Shown piece by piece: positions 22,355 through 33,344 of a stretch of DNA of 64,000 nucleotides. The notes under the pieces are model-generated. The model searched no databases, was not told where the DNA came from, and was given only the letters and a program-made list of their open reading frames with translations. The stretch is from Vandiemenella viatica (Eukaryota; Arthropoda; Insecta; Orthoptera; Morabidae), in assembly GCA_031002005.1 (NCBI GenBank), contig JARYHS010004147.1, positions 1 to 64,000 of the forward strand, written 5' to 3'. Position 1 is the stretch's first letter, and every line of letters begins with the position of its first letter. The position numbers and the translations under genes were made by a program.

Positions 22355-22425
22355 ATGCCATCTTGTGTTGCATACCGTTGCACAAATAGGCAAGAGAGTA
22401 AAGAACCTGGAATATCATTTCATAA
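22355..22425 (+). CDS. Candidate first exon of a THAP-domain protein
   Basis: The ATG at 22355 opens MPSCVAYRCTNRQ followed by GISFHK, the exact start pattern of the C2CH THAP zinc finger (MPxxC-x3-C ... GISFHxFP). The frame then meets GTAAGT at 22426, a strong splice donor, so the coding exon would be 71 nt and end inside a codon. THAP proteins bind DNA and act in transcription, or as the DNA-binding part of P-element-type transposases. I could not find an exon 2 supplying the rest of the finger (FP, the later Cys/His and AVPTIF) on this strand. This is the only candidate host exon in the window, but it could equally belong to a mobile element or be a lone relic. Confidence 0.45.
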
Positions 22426-22849
22426 GTAAGTTGAATTCTAATTATCGTTGTTGAAGTGGACGGTAGGTTTTGCAAACTTCGGTGCCTGTCTATTAATATT
22501 TAGTCATAGCTCTCAATGGGATGACTTTGTTCTCAAATTTTTGTTGGTGCAGTGTAGAAAATCAGCATACCTTGCTATTTTGCACATAATAGACTAGCAT
22601 TACTTTTTAACGAGTGTTGAAAATAAAATTTAAAGGGGTGTGTTTTACATCGCGATTCAGTGAATTTAGTATTGCGCTTTCTTTCGTCGCGTTGTAGTTT
22701 ATACTGACAGTTTATGATGAAATTAAATGTGTTTAATTATGCTATGCAATGTTGTTACTGCAAATACAGTTTGAGATTCAAATACGCTTGTGTGGATATC
22801 TCTACATCGTTTGATTCTGTAGCGGCAATTTAATGGAGATTGTGGTTAG

Positions 22850-23035
22850 CTCTAAATGCAATCAGTACCAGAATGGTTTTGTTGTTCTATAAGGGACAAA
22901 GTATTTATCTATTACTGTTAGTAATCTCATGAGAACCAAGTTAGTGACAAAACGTGTATCGCGATATAAACTTCTTCCAGGTATTCCCAATTAAGCTTAC
23001 GATGTATGGTAACAAGATAAAAATTTTTATTCTGA
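22850..23035. repeat. Dispersed repeat related to 29370-29530
   Basis: Words such as TATTACTGTTAGTA, AATCTCATGA, TGTGTATCGCGATATAAACT and TATTCCCAATTAA occur in the same order, diverged, at 29415-29525. No coding content. Confidence 0.5.
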
Positions 23036-23141
23036 TCTAGGCCGCATTTCAACCTAACCACAAGCGGTAATAAAAAAACTGAAATATCTATTCTGCATGT
23101 CCACCATTGTGGCTTTGGCAGAAGTAATTATTGATCCAGGC

Positions 23142-25247
23142 ATATCTACATCTACATCTACATATATACTCTGCAATTCACAAAATTGTGGGTGGCAGAG
23201 GGTGCTCAGCACCAAAGCTAATCTCTTTGCTGTGCATTCCAATCCCTAATGGTACGAGGGAAAAAAGAATTCATATAAGAATCAGTCCGGCACCTTATTT
23301 CTCTAATTTTATCTTTCCTGTCCTTCCGACTCAAATAGGTTGGTGGAAGAAGTATTTCACTACACTCATGAGTGAAAGTTGGAGTACGCATGTTTTCCAA
23401 TAAGTTTAAACGAAACGTATGTCGTCTATCTACCAGAGACTCCCAACCTAATCTACTAATCAGTTCTGTGACGCTTTCATAAGGACTGTAGCAAGCGGTC
23501 ACGAATCGAGCGGCTCTTCTCTGTACTTTCTCTATACTTTCGATCAATCCCTTACGAAACGGGTCCCAAATGGCACAACAATAATCCAAATGTGGATGCA
23601 CAAGAGATTTGTACGCTATCTCCTTTGTTTGTTCATTACAATTTTTCAAGATTCTACCTATGAATCGCAGCCTAGAGTTTGCTCTACCTACTAAAGAATT
23701 AATGTGTATGTCCCATTTCATGTTCCTTTGTACTGTTACTCCCAAATATTTAATAGAATCGACCATATCAATAACTGTATTGTTTAACTCGTATTTCTGA
23801 ACAATCGGATTCTTTTCGTTAGTTATGCTCATTGTCTTGCACTTTTTACAGTTTAGAGTAAGTTGCCACTCAGCGCACCAAGCCAAAATAACATCCAGAT
23901 CGCGCTGAATTTCTAAGCAATCGGCCAAAGTTCTTACTTCCCTATAAATAACCGCATCATCAGCAAACAATCTAAAAAGGCTTTTCACTTTGTCTCCGAG
24001 ATCGTTTATAAAAATTAAGAAAAGAAGTGGTCCTATTACACTTCCTTGAGGTACACCCGATGTAACATCTAGATTAGAAGAACTTTCTCCTTCAACGACA
24101 ACATACTGCGACCGACCAGTTAGAAAATCCTTTATCCATTCACAAAGCTGATCCGATATACCGTACGCTCGAAGCTTCGCTAAAAGGCGGTTGTGTGGCA
24201 CAGAGTCAAAGGCTTTCTGGAAATCTAAAAAAATTGCATCTACTTGTGAACCTGTATCGATAACTTTCATTACGTCGTGTGTAAATAGGGCCAGCTGTGT
24301 TTCACATGACCTTTTCTTCCGAAATCCATGTTGATTTGTTGTAAGCAAATAATTATAATCTAGAAAATTCATAATGTTCGAGCATATAATATGCTCCATA
24401 ACTCTACTACAAACAGATGTTATAGATATGGGACGATAGTTCCCAGGATCACTTCGATCACCTTTTTTGAAAATCGGAGTTACTTGTGCGATTTTCCAGT
24501 CTGAAGGTACTTTTCGCTCTTCTAATGATTTACTGAATATATCAGACAGAAATGGCCCGATTTCTGCAGCATACTCTGAAAATACTCTTACTGGAATTCC
24601 ATCCGGGCCCGGTGCTTTCCCCCACTTCAGGAGCTGTAATTGCTTAACGATACCTGCAGTATCTATTCGTAATGATTCCATCACCGACTCGCCACGGCGT
24701 GGGAAAACGGGAATACTATCCTTATGTTCATTTGTAAATGGATTTTTGAATACAGTATTTAGTACGTTAGCTTTATCGCGGCTTTCATTAACCTCGGAAC
24801 CTTCACGAATTAGTGCTGGAATATTGCTGTTGGTACAATTAACTTTTCGTACATACGACCAAAATTTCTTTGGGTTTTTTGTGAGACTCTTAGAGAGAGA
24901 GTTGGAGTGAAAATCGTTAAAGGCCTCGCGCATTACATTCTTAATACGTCCTCTTAAATCAGCTAAGGTTTCTAAATCGCTGCGACACCCCTTCCTTCTT
25001 GAACGTGCGTGTATTTTCCTTTGTTTTTTGAGTAATCTTTTGACTTCGCATGTGTACCACGGTGGATCATTCTCTCCCTTTATTGTCCGCTTTGATATAT
25101 GTATTTCCATTCCTTCCCTGACTATATGTATAAAACGATGCCACATCTCTTCAACGGTGTCCTTTGTTGACTTGAAGTTATGGTATTTATTCCTCAGGTA
25201 GGTTCTAAAACACTCCTTTGAGGCCTTACATATCAACCCAATCCCAG
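23142..25247 (-). mobile_element. 5'-truncated CR1/jockey-like LINE
   Basis: Minus-strand LINE holding most of ORF2 and ending in a short (TGTAGA)n tail, seen as CATCTACATCTACATCTACA at about 23149-23168. Microsatellite rather than poly-A tails are typical of CR1-like LINEs. It sits inside the 150-bp repeat array: related sequence is found both left (23035-23141) and right (from 25248) of it. A decayed second copy is at 40745-41960. No clean TSD was recognised. Confidence 0.85.
23218..25236 (-). CDS. LINE ORF2 fragment: reverse transcriptase, open frame
   Basis: 672 open codons encoding the endonuclease-RT linker, reverse transcriptase and C-terminal region; the endonuclease domain is missing because the copy is 5' truncated. 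The first codon (TTG at 25236) is the edge of the frame, not a true start. Motifs in order: PPWYTCEVKRLLKKQRKIHA, KWGKAPGPDGIP, NYRPISITSVCSRVMEHII, NQHGFRKKRSCETQLA, FLDFQKAFDSVPH, SGVPQGSVIGPLLFL, catalytic FADDAVIY, CKTMSITNEKNP and KYLGVTV. The end matches RLGWESLVDRR ... LLPPTYLSRKDRKDKIREIR. No internal stop was seen, so the insertion is recent, but without the endonuclease it cannot move by itself. Confidence 0.88.
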   Translation of the reverse strand: MICKASKECFRTYLRNKYHNFKSTKDTVEEMWHRFIHIVREGMEIHISKRTIKGENDPPWYTCEVKRLLKKQRKIHARSRRKGCRSDLETLADLRGRIKNVMREAFNDFHSNSLSKSLTKNPKKFWSYVRKVNCTNSNIPALIREGSEVNESRDKANVLNTVFKNPFTNEHKDSIPVFPRRGESVMESLRIDTAGIVKQLQLLKWGKAPGPDGIPVRVFSEYAAEIGPFLSDIFSKSLEERKVPSDWKIAQVTPIFKKGDRSDPGNYRPISITSVCSRVMEHIICSNIMNFLDYNYLLTTNQHGFRKKRSCETQLALFTHDVMKVIDTGSQVDAIFLDFQKAFDSVPHNRLLAKLRAYGISDQLCEWIKDFLTGRSQYVVVEGESSSNLDVTSGVPQGSVIGPLLFLIFINDLGDKVKSLFRLFADDAVIYREVRTLADCLEIQRDLDVILAWCAEWQLTLNCKKCKTMSITNEKNPIVQKYELNNTVIDMVDSIKYLGVTVQRNMKWDIHINSLVGRANSRLRFIGRILKNCNEQTKEIAYKSLVHPHLDYCCAIWDPFRKGLIESIEKVQRRAARFVTACYSPYESVTELISRLGWESLVDRRHTFRLNLLENMRTPTFTHECSEILLPPTYLSRKDRKDKIREIRCRTDSYMNSFFPRTIRDWNAQQRD

Positions 25248-25700
25248 TATATCCTGAAAACTAAGCAAGATATCGAAAAATTTTATTCTTTATTTTCGAT
25301 TTGTCTCGTCGTGTTACATAAGAATCGATCATTAAATTTGACTTTTGCGAAATTTTTCTTCTGCATTTCAACTTAAGACACCTCACTTTTGATACATTAT
25401 ATCTCGAGAACTAGGTGAGATATCGAAAATTTTTATTCTTTATTTTTTATTTGTCTCGTCTTTTTAAATAAGAATCCGTCATTAAATTTGACTTTGACCA
25501 ATGCTTTCTTCTGAATTTCAACCAGAAACATTTCACGTTTGAGACAGAATATCTCGAAAACTAAGCATTATATCAAAAAAATGTATTCTTCATTTTATAT
25601 TTGTCTCATCGAGTTACACAACAATCAATCACCAGATTGCGGCGTTACGTTTATCCTAGAGTCCCCTTGAGGTTTTTGTACATATACCCCGTGTTTGTAT
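25245..25700. repeat. Tandem array, 150-bp period, three units
   Basis: The anchor word ATCTCGAGAAC (or close variants) lies at 25251, 25401 and 25551, exactly 150 bp apart. Each unit continues GATATCGAAAA, TTATTCTTTATTTT and TTTGTCTCGTC. The same unit occurs at 39150-39660 inside a TIR element, with a period of about 159 bp there. The CR1-like LINE was inserted at the left edge of this array. Confidence 0.85.
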
Positions 25701-25762
25701 GGGTTCGGCCTGGCCCCCCACTCCTTCGGAAACGATCGGAAGTCCGCACCAGAACTCAGAGG

Positions 25763-26126
25763 CAGTGGCGTAGCTAGGTCAACAAGAGCCCCGGTGCAAA
25801 AAAATTATTTTGGGCCCTCAGGCCAAATGGGCGACCTTTTTATTGCTTTGTGTTTCTGGTAAGGGCCCTCTGAGCTGAGGATGGGGCCCTTGAGTTGTGC
25901 TTAGGGACCTCCTGAGCAGTGGTTCGGGGCCCCCCTGAGCAGTTAGAGGGCCCTTGGTGAGGTTCTTCCTGTGTCTCAGGGGCCCCCTTAGACGACTGTA
26001 GAGCTAAAAAAAAGGTTGCCAGTTTGCCTTGAAGGCTCGTGGGCCTCTGAACTGCGCTTGGGGGCCCCCTGCGCGTAGGGGCCCCGGTGCATTGCACCGC
26101 CTAGCCCCATAGTAGCTACGCCCCTG
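25763..26126 (-). mobile_element. hAT MITE (CAGGGGCGTAGC family), complete copy
   Basis: 364 bp. The left end CAGTGGCGTAGCTAGGTCAA and the right end read inward CAGGGGCGTAGCTACTATGG form TIRs of about 14 bp. An exact 8-bp TSD, CTCAGAGG, lies at 25755-25762 and 26127-26134. The interior is rich in GGGCCC and GGGGCCCC words and has no coding capacity. It is the reverse-orientation counterpart of the copy at 43077-43447. Confidence 0.93.
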
Positions 26127-26134
26127 CTCAGAGG

Positions 26135-26850
26135 GACGATCCTCCGGACGCCCATCTGGTAGCTTACGCCCCGGGCGATCGCCCCCTACGCACTTAGGAG
26201 AATAGGCTACGTCCCTGGCCTGAATAGTTTGCCGCGCAATCCTGGTTGGGCTGCGTTGCCACACGCGACAGCCGCGCTGAACAGAAATTGTTCGCGCGGT
26301 AAATAATATTTTTGGCGTTCACGGAAACCGCACATAGTACGCAGCACTGTGCCGCCTCGCCCTCGTTAAGAGGGCGTCCTGGCGAAATCTCACGAAACCT
26401 CACTGAGGGGGAGGGGGGGGGGGGGAGTCTAGGAAGGTAAAAGTCGACTTTAGGTGGGGTGGGAGCATGAGACCTAAAAAAAGGTCTCTAAATGTTGCGA
26501 GGTCCATTCGTTATTGAGGGGCGGGGGATGTCTCCGTCAAAATCTCACGTCATTTTAGAGGGGGGTAGGTTCGGCCAAATATCACGAAGTCTCACCAGAG
26601 AGGGGAGGAGTTCGGAATTCCGGAAAAAAGCCTCACGTAATTAATGGACGGTCCCTAACGTCTGTCTCCCGCAGATAGTAGTTGCAAGCAGGTTTAAATC
26701 GCGCGAACCGAATTAATTTTTTAAAGTTGCTTAACACTGTTTACTCTTCGGTTCGGCAGAACTCCGATTAAGCGCATAGCCTTGTCCTGGTAGGGGGGGG
26801 GGGGCAGACCCCCCCCTCCCCCTCCTGTCCATATGTGGCTACGCCCTTGC
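26135..26850. repeat. GC/G-rich repeat debris with hAT-like right end
   Basis: Contains runs such as GGGGGAGGGGGGGGGGGG near 26405-26424 and again near 26790-26822. TCACGAAACCTCAC, TCACGTCATTTTAG and TCACGAAGTCTCACC recur at irregular spacing, like degenerate copies of one unit. The right edge reads, on the minus strand, CAAGGGCGTAGCCACATATG, a hAT-type terminus at 26850. The opposite end was not located. Confidence 0.45.
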
Positions 26851-29620
26851 ACATATACTTTAAAATAAGTGAATAATTATGTTTACATTTAGTTTACAAA
26901 GCTGCATCCGCTCTTCCCCCTTTACCACTTTTAAGACTTTACAAGTACAACTTTTCCGTGTTTAGCATCTATCTCCAAAACGGTAGGGAAATCTTTCAAA
27001 GTGGTTGGTGATGGAAAGTGTTTATTACAATCCGATAAAAAGATATAAAACAGCAGAAATTTCGTATTCAGCCCCCCGATCAACGCTAGGTATTCTGCTT
27101 TTGCAAAAGACGGAAAGATCAAAAATATTGTATATCCCAAAGCACTAGAATAAACTTTTTCAAATTTTATTTTTGCACAAAAATCACTGACTTTCTCATA
27201 ATTTGCACATGTAACTGTGTCTGCTTTACGTATGTGTTCCAAATTAGAAAGAAAAATAGGCATTGAAACGAATACCGGGCAAAATTTATTCTCTAATAAA
27301 TTTTGACATAGTTGAATTAGCTTCGACTATGTTAATGAATAAGTAATTTTATTGTTCCGTGTGTTCTTGATTGTCCTAGCTGCTTGATGGTTTCTCGCAC
27401 TTTTTAGTTGATACGTTCTTCCTTAGTTAACAAGAAATGTTTACTTGTGGAAGAAGTGTTACAGAACATTATTGATTAGTTGTAAGTTGCAACTATTGAT
27501 ACCTTGTTCCGAAAGTACGTGCTAGTTTGTGCATACCGCTTATCGATAGGTGGCAGCGATATCTCATAATTCATATTATTTAAAAATGGCTGTATGTGTT
27601 GGTGTCGTGACGGTTTAATATGGTTTATTTTTTGCAGGTTATGAAATTTCGTGTCGATTGAAATGTATAGAGATGGTTCTCAGCCTTGGATTAAAGTCAT
27701 ACGATAAGTGACATTTGTTGAACTGCGCAAAGTTGCCGTTTTTTATAGTGTAAAGTGTGAACAATTTTGAGGCTTGTAAAACCGAAGCCATATTTTTGGT
27801 GTATTTGTATCGTAAGATGCTACATTCATTTGATTTAATTTTTGAAGATGTACACATCTGTACATTGTGAGCACAATATTTTTTTCTTTTTATGTTGCAA
27901 ACGCACATTCGAAGGAGAGGGTGAGATCATAAAATCTCTTCAGGTGAGTGAAGAAATAGGTGACATTATTTGTTCTGACGTGGTGTTTTGCTTTATCTCA
28001 TTGTATAACCTGAATATCTGTAGCAACTCGTTTTGATGATGATACTTTCCGAGATTTTATTTATTTTCTTTTACGTCTGAGGCCACAAAATAAATTTTAA
28101 TCGTTAGTTGGCTCCTGCTTTATCTGCGTATCAGAGTATTTAGGCCTATGGATTAAAATATTTGCGCTCATGTTGGTTTCACTAAAACGCTTAAAAGATA
28201 TAAAACAGTTTGTTTTTTTTCAGCCACTCTCTGGATTGACCCGATATTCTCCATTTCTTCATATCTTAAGGTTCTCTGTTGGCCTATATCTGAAAATCTC
28301 CATTACAACTCATGCCGTTAAATAATAACTTTCCATATTCTAATCTCTTGTGTTTGCTTCAACTGTTTCGCCCCTTAATAAACCTAAACTATGACCCACT
28401 ACTTTCTCTTTTTATAAATAAGACTTTTCCATTTTTTGAACCATTTCCAAAACATGTTTAATTTTTTGCTGTTGAAATTTTGAACATGGTTGCATTTCAG
28501 CAACGGTGAGAGTTCTACAGGTCTAAAAGATAGACAACCTTGACCACGGTTTCGATGATCATGAGATCGTTGTCTTCAGATGAAGACGAACTTATGATTA
28601 AAACCTGGTTGGCTATCATTTTCACCTGAACAAAACATGTTTATTATTACCCCGGTGACAATTTCCCCATGTAGGCTACCGAATTATGATTCTTATATAT
28701 TTTTACCATACAGTCCTTTAGAGTCTGTGGTAGGCCCTACATTGTTAATTGATTCCTTAGGTAAAATTGTTCCAGTCCCCCACTCCATTACATACAAGCT
28801 TTCCCACTCCCTTATGTCTGAAATCAGTTGATAATTTGGTTCTACTGAAGAGCGTGATACTGCCAAAACAACCTTCAACTGCGCAATGTAATGGCTTCAC
28901 AATACTGCGGGTATAACTTACCAACCACATATTTTTCAAACAGTAATTGGGTTGAAATGCACCCTGTGGCAGTATAACATCACTAAAACTACTTCAGAAA
29001 GTAGTTCTAACAGTAGTATCTTATGTAATATAGGGTATTACAGTCTAATTACTGTCAGAAAATAATACTTCTTGCAGTTGACTACTGCAGTATTGTCATG
29101 TCATTACCTCATACAGGGAATGGTGTTCTGGTCACAATACAGTGAATGTATTATTGTGCGTTCATTAGTCCAGTTGCAGTTCATAGTGCAGATATGTGAT
29201 GGAATTAATTGTAATAATTTATGTTACGCAAACTGGGAAACCTTATGTAGGCGATTTTGTTATTACTCAAAATGTACTTTGCGATGGATTTCATGTGTTT
29301 AGATGTGTCTGCATAGTTTAATTTTGTAACAACAATATTATTTCAGATTGTGGCTAGGTTGAAATACAGCCTGGACCAGAATGTTCTTACATAAGGCACA
29401 ATAAATTTAGTTATTGTTAGTAAGTTGTATTAGTAATTTCATGAATGCAATATTACTGACAATGTGTATCACGATGTAAACTACTTCTGGGTGTTCTAAT
29501 GGTATAACAATTCCCAGTAATTCTGATAATTAACTCTCATGATCCTCTCTTCCTTTCCACATGCTGTTTCAAAATATTCCTTCATTTATCCAGGCCTAAT
29601 CACCAGTATATGCCTTGTTT
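26851..29620. other. AT-rich interval, no gene assigned
   Basis: Several ORFs of 60-110 codons are present, but none has a domain I recognise. CAGGTGAGTG at about 27940 looks like a splice donor in isolation. 28545-28585 carries, on the minus strand, TGAAGACAACGATCTCATGA followed by ATCATCGAAACC. That is the hairpin-plus-CGAAA layout also seen at PLE ends in this window. 29345-29375 is an inverted copy of the TTCAACCTA...GGTCCAGG word common around the 150-bp arrays. Confidence 0.4.
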
Positions 29621-29639
29621 GTTAATTTCCACAGACAAA

Positions 29640-30620
29640 TCTGGGTAATGTTGTGTCCTGTGGGTAGTAGGCTACAATTTTTGTAGCAGTAACTGTACAC
29701 CTACGACGTAAACAACCAGAGATATATTACATCTGTTTAATCAAGGAAGCAGTGAAAAAGATATTGTAAATTTTCCTCATAGCCTTGAGTGAACTATCAA
29801 GGAAGCCGTGAGAGATTCCCAAATTCTAATCCTATAGACACGTAGCGTGACTGCCGCTTCAAGTCCATCAAACTGCCGACTTTACTGTGGTCCAGGCTTC
29901 ATTGCATGATAAATTGAAAGATAAATAATAAACAGTTTTCCATTCCCGCTATCTGATGAGTCGGCACAAGAGAATACTTTTATTTTTATTGCAAAAAATT
30001 GAAACGCGAATTTGTACCGCCATGTGTGGTGTAATGAGGCTTGGACCTTAGGATATCATCTTTTTAGACATTCGTTAAGTTGATGCCGCTAAGAATTGCC
30101 CACTCTGTCACTTTTCCTATACTTATTTTCAGGCTATGTTACAATCTAAACTGTGAAAAAGACTGTAACCGGGAGTCTATCCTTGTATTTAAGTTCACTT
30201 TGCCAAATGATCTGTCTTATGTACGCTGGCCTCTTCGTTTTGTTCCTACCAAGTCCTGAGTATCCATATAAAGTTCGTAAAATTCCTGTCTAGACTTGTT
30301 AATGCGTTAATTTATTCAATAGGTATGTGCATATCTTTGCTCACGTTAACATACTAAATATACGATAAATATGTGCTAAATACCAAAATTACAAATTATT
30401 AATTAAATAACCGCTGTAAAATAGGCGAACCTCCAATGATTAGGATATAATAAAAACAAATATTTATTTAACTGCTCACTTTTTTAACTGAACTAAATTA
30501 ACTACGCTATCAATCTTTCATATTCCAAAATGTCTCTGGATGTTTACATCGTAGGTGTACAGTTACTGCTGCAAAAATTGTACTACCCACAGGGCGCAAC
30601 ATTACCCAAAATGTGGCTGG
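29640..30620. repeat. Inverted repeat pair, about 85-bp arms
   Basis: The left arm (about 29641-29725, CTGGGTAATGTTGTGTCCTG ... CAGTAACTGTACACCTACGA) and the right arm read inward (about 30620-30535) match at roughly 85-90 percent by eye. The 0.8-kb spacer has no recognisable gene. It could be a fold-back element or two inverted copies of a dispersed repeat. No TSD was identified. Confidence 0.6.
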
Positions 30621-30629
30621 CTTCTGCAA

Positions 30630-31087
30630 CCCCTCCAATTCCGTGGATTGATAGCCCATAATCCCACAATACTCTAGCAAGGGCCTGGGCAAAGTTTTGT
30701 AACCTATCTCCTTTACCTCCCTAATAAGTTGTCTAATTGTCCTGTACCACAGGTAAAATAGTCTGAATCATGTACCTACAACCTTTCTAATGTGCCCTAC
30801 CCAATATAGCTTACTGTCAACTGATTTTATAAGGCATTTATATTTTATTTCTTCAACAAACACTTTCCCTTATACTGAAGAATCATACAGCACCTTCATT
30901 TTCCTATCTCTGTGTCTAATAAGTTGACTTCATGGCATTTATCTTCTTTCTATGTGTAGGTCTATCAACAAAATTAGATGACCTATCTGGATCTGTTTGT
31001 ACTTACTCATGATACTGTTGAAATCCTATTATACAGCATTATGTTTTCTGTAAATGGAATAATAACTGATTTTAAATCAACATCATC

Positions 31088-31130
<43 letters not shown>

Positions 31131-31230
31131 ATAATAATAATAAACAGGAATAGTTGTAATACATTATCCTGTGGCACACCTAATCTCACATCTGTCTTCC
31201 CTGACATTGCACTACCAACATTTTGTTTCA
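30630..31230 (-). pseudogene. LINE reverse transcriptase remnant, 3' part
   Basis: Minus-strand decayed LINE ORF2. Visible motifs: KTDVRLGVPQDNVL (RT motif normally GVPQGSVL), then after an (AAT)n tract and frameshifts a weak KLYWVGHIRKVV-like stretch, and TLPRPLLEYCGIMGYQSTEL (the LEYC..IWG block of the RT C-terminal region). Its upstream part is found beyond two DNA-transposon insertions, at 38600-38695 and 40045-40175. An (AAT)n microsatellite interrupts it at about 31090-31145. Confidence 0.65.
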
Positions 31231-31825
31231 GGGTCATTCCATGTCAAATCAACCAAATTTACTATTTGATTTGAACCTTGACCTCTCAGATTTGGATGAT
31301 TTTTTTTTTTTTTCAAGTAATGTACCCACAACACTAGTTTAAATTTGTAATTTCAAATTTTTCTGACTTTTGTTTTTGAGTTTCAAGGGTTTGAAAAAAA
31401 AAAAGACTATTTTTGATTGATTTATGATTGTTTTAAAATGCTGTAGCTCAAAAACTGTACAACCTGGAGAGCTCGAGCTAACCCCATTGTATTCCACTAA
31501 AAATTCCCTTCAATCTGAATATAACATGACTATGCTACCTAAATTTTAAAAAAATCCGATATATTTTTTTTTTTTTTGAAATTTCCAAAATACGTACTCT
31601 TGGATTTTTTTAAATAAAAATTATATGTGTTGTCCAGTTTAACTGACTACATGCATGCAAAATTTCAAGATGGAATCTCAATGGGTTTTTGTATAAAAAA
31701 ATATTTTACTACCGGAATACACGCTAGTGAGGTGAAAAGCAGACTATTTCTAGGTTATGAATACTAAGGTAGGCGTACATAATTCTAACAAACTTAAATT
31801 ATTAAGTTAGCCTTTTTATGTAACA
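31231..31825 (+). repeat. Left terminal inverted repeat of the 7.4-kb element
   Basis: About 595 bp. Matches 38044-38599 in reverse complement throughout, ending inward at TTAGCCTTTTTATGTAAC. Contains poly-T and poly-A slippage tracts. Roughly 80-85 percent identical to its partner by eye, so the insertion is not very recent. Confidence 0.82.
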
Positions 31826-31882
31826 CTAGCTGGTACCCACGACTTCGTTCGTGTTTTTAAAGGATTTGGATTGACATCTACC

Positions 31883-32928
31883 GACATCTAACCACCATAG
31901 TGCACGATGGGAGACTTGATGCTATTACCACACACAAACGCCAGTCATCTGCGCTTTGTAGTTCAGGCAGCAAAGTAAAATATACGGACACACATGTCCC
32001 TGGTCGAAATACGAAAATATCCTGGATCTGCCACTTTCAACCACCATATCTCCCACACTACCACAGTTACCGAAATTCGGCCGACGTTGTTATCAACGGG
32101 TGACTCTGTGCTACTACCCCATACAAACTCCAGTGATCTGCGATAGATAGTTTTGGCTGAAAAGTGATACACCATGACACATACATTTTTGGTAGAAATA
32201 TCAAAGTGCCGTAGGTCGACCATTTTCAACCACCATATCTCCCACACCCCCATAGCTACCGACATCTAACCACCATAGTACACGATAGGAGATTCGATGC
32301 TATTACCACACACAAACGCCAGTCATCTGCGCTTTGTAGTTCAGGCAGCAAAGTAAAATATACGGACACACATGTCCTTGGTCGAAATACGAAAATATCC
32401 TGGATCTGCCACTTTCAACCACCATATCTCCCACACTACCACAGTTACCGAAATTCGGCCGACGTTGTTATCAACGGGTGACTCTGTGCTACTACCCCAT
32501 ACAAACTCCAGTGATCTGCGATAGATAGTTTTGGCTGAAAAGTGATACACCATGGCACATACGTTTTTTGTAGAAATATCAAAGTGCCACCTGTTGACCA
32601 CTTTCAACCACCATATCTCCCACACCCCCATAGCTACTGACATCTAACCACCATAGTACACGATAGGAGACACGATACTACTACCACACACAAACACCAA
32701 TGGTCTATGCTATGTAGTTGTGACAGCAGAGTGACATATACGGAGACACAAGTCTTTGGTCGAAATACGAAATTGACCACTTTTAACCATCATATCTCCC
32801 TCATCCCCACAGCTATCGACATTCGGCCAACGTTGTGCACAACAGTAAACTCCATGCTACTTCCACACACAAAGACCAGTGATCTGTGCTAGGTAGTGGT
32901 GGCTGAAAAGTGAAATATAGGATAACAC

Positions 32929-32930
<2 letters not shown>
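31883..32930. repeat. Satellite: 189-bp monomer in a 378-bp dimer unit
   Basis: The GACATCTAACCACCATAGT anchor recurs at 31883, 32261 and 32639, exactly 378 bp apart; the TTCAGGCAGCAAAGTAAAAT anchor at 31962 and 32340 agrees. Within a unit CCACCATATCTCCCACAC recurs after 189 bp (32041 and 32230), so each unit is a dimer of diverged monomers. Units 1 and 2 are nearly identical and unit 3 is more diverged. The array lies just inside the left TIR of the 7.4-kb element. Confidence 0.92.

Positions 32931-32959
<29 letters not shown>
32928..32959. repeat. (TA)n microsatellite
   Basis: About 14-15 TA units directly after the satellite array. Confidence 0.9.
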
Positions 32960-32961
<2 letters not shown>

Positions 32962-33344
32962 ATTACACTCTTGTTGTTTGTTAATTCATTAAATGATATA
33001 GTGTTGTTTTAATTTAATTTTCATGATTCTTTTAACTATGCATCAGAAGGAAGTGAACACATTTTAATTGGTAATATACATGCTAAAAGTTAAATTTTGA
33101 ATAAAGCCACTCACCTTCATCCTTAGTTTTAAATGGCAGAGATTATCTTTTTCTTGGTTTTCCAGTGTTATTTGTAATCATTTACAAGTTCCTTATAATA
33201 GAAATTGGTAAAAGTAATTTCACTTGGGAAAAAGATTATCTTGTTGGTATTTGCGTAGAGAGAACTGTATTTCTAATAATAATTGGTATTTACAAAGTTA
33301 ATACGCATAGTATTTATGCAATTAAGTGTTTAGTGAGGGTAGGT

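Noticed and set aside
26931..27263. 110-codon minus-strand ORF
   Set aside because: Opens with a plausible Met but has no known motif and no neighbouring coding continuity; likely chance in AT-rich DNA.
27900..27950. Exon ending at CAGGTGAGTG
   Set aside because: Strong donor word alone; no conserved protein, no acceptor and no frame link to the THAP-like exon.
31883..32640. CRISPR-like or coding tandem repeat (100-codon frames repeated on the minus strand)
   Set aside because: Repeats are contiguous with no spacers, and the repeated ORFs simply follow the 378-bp satellite period.
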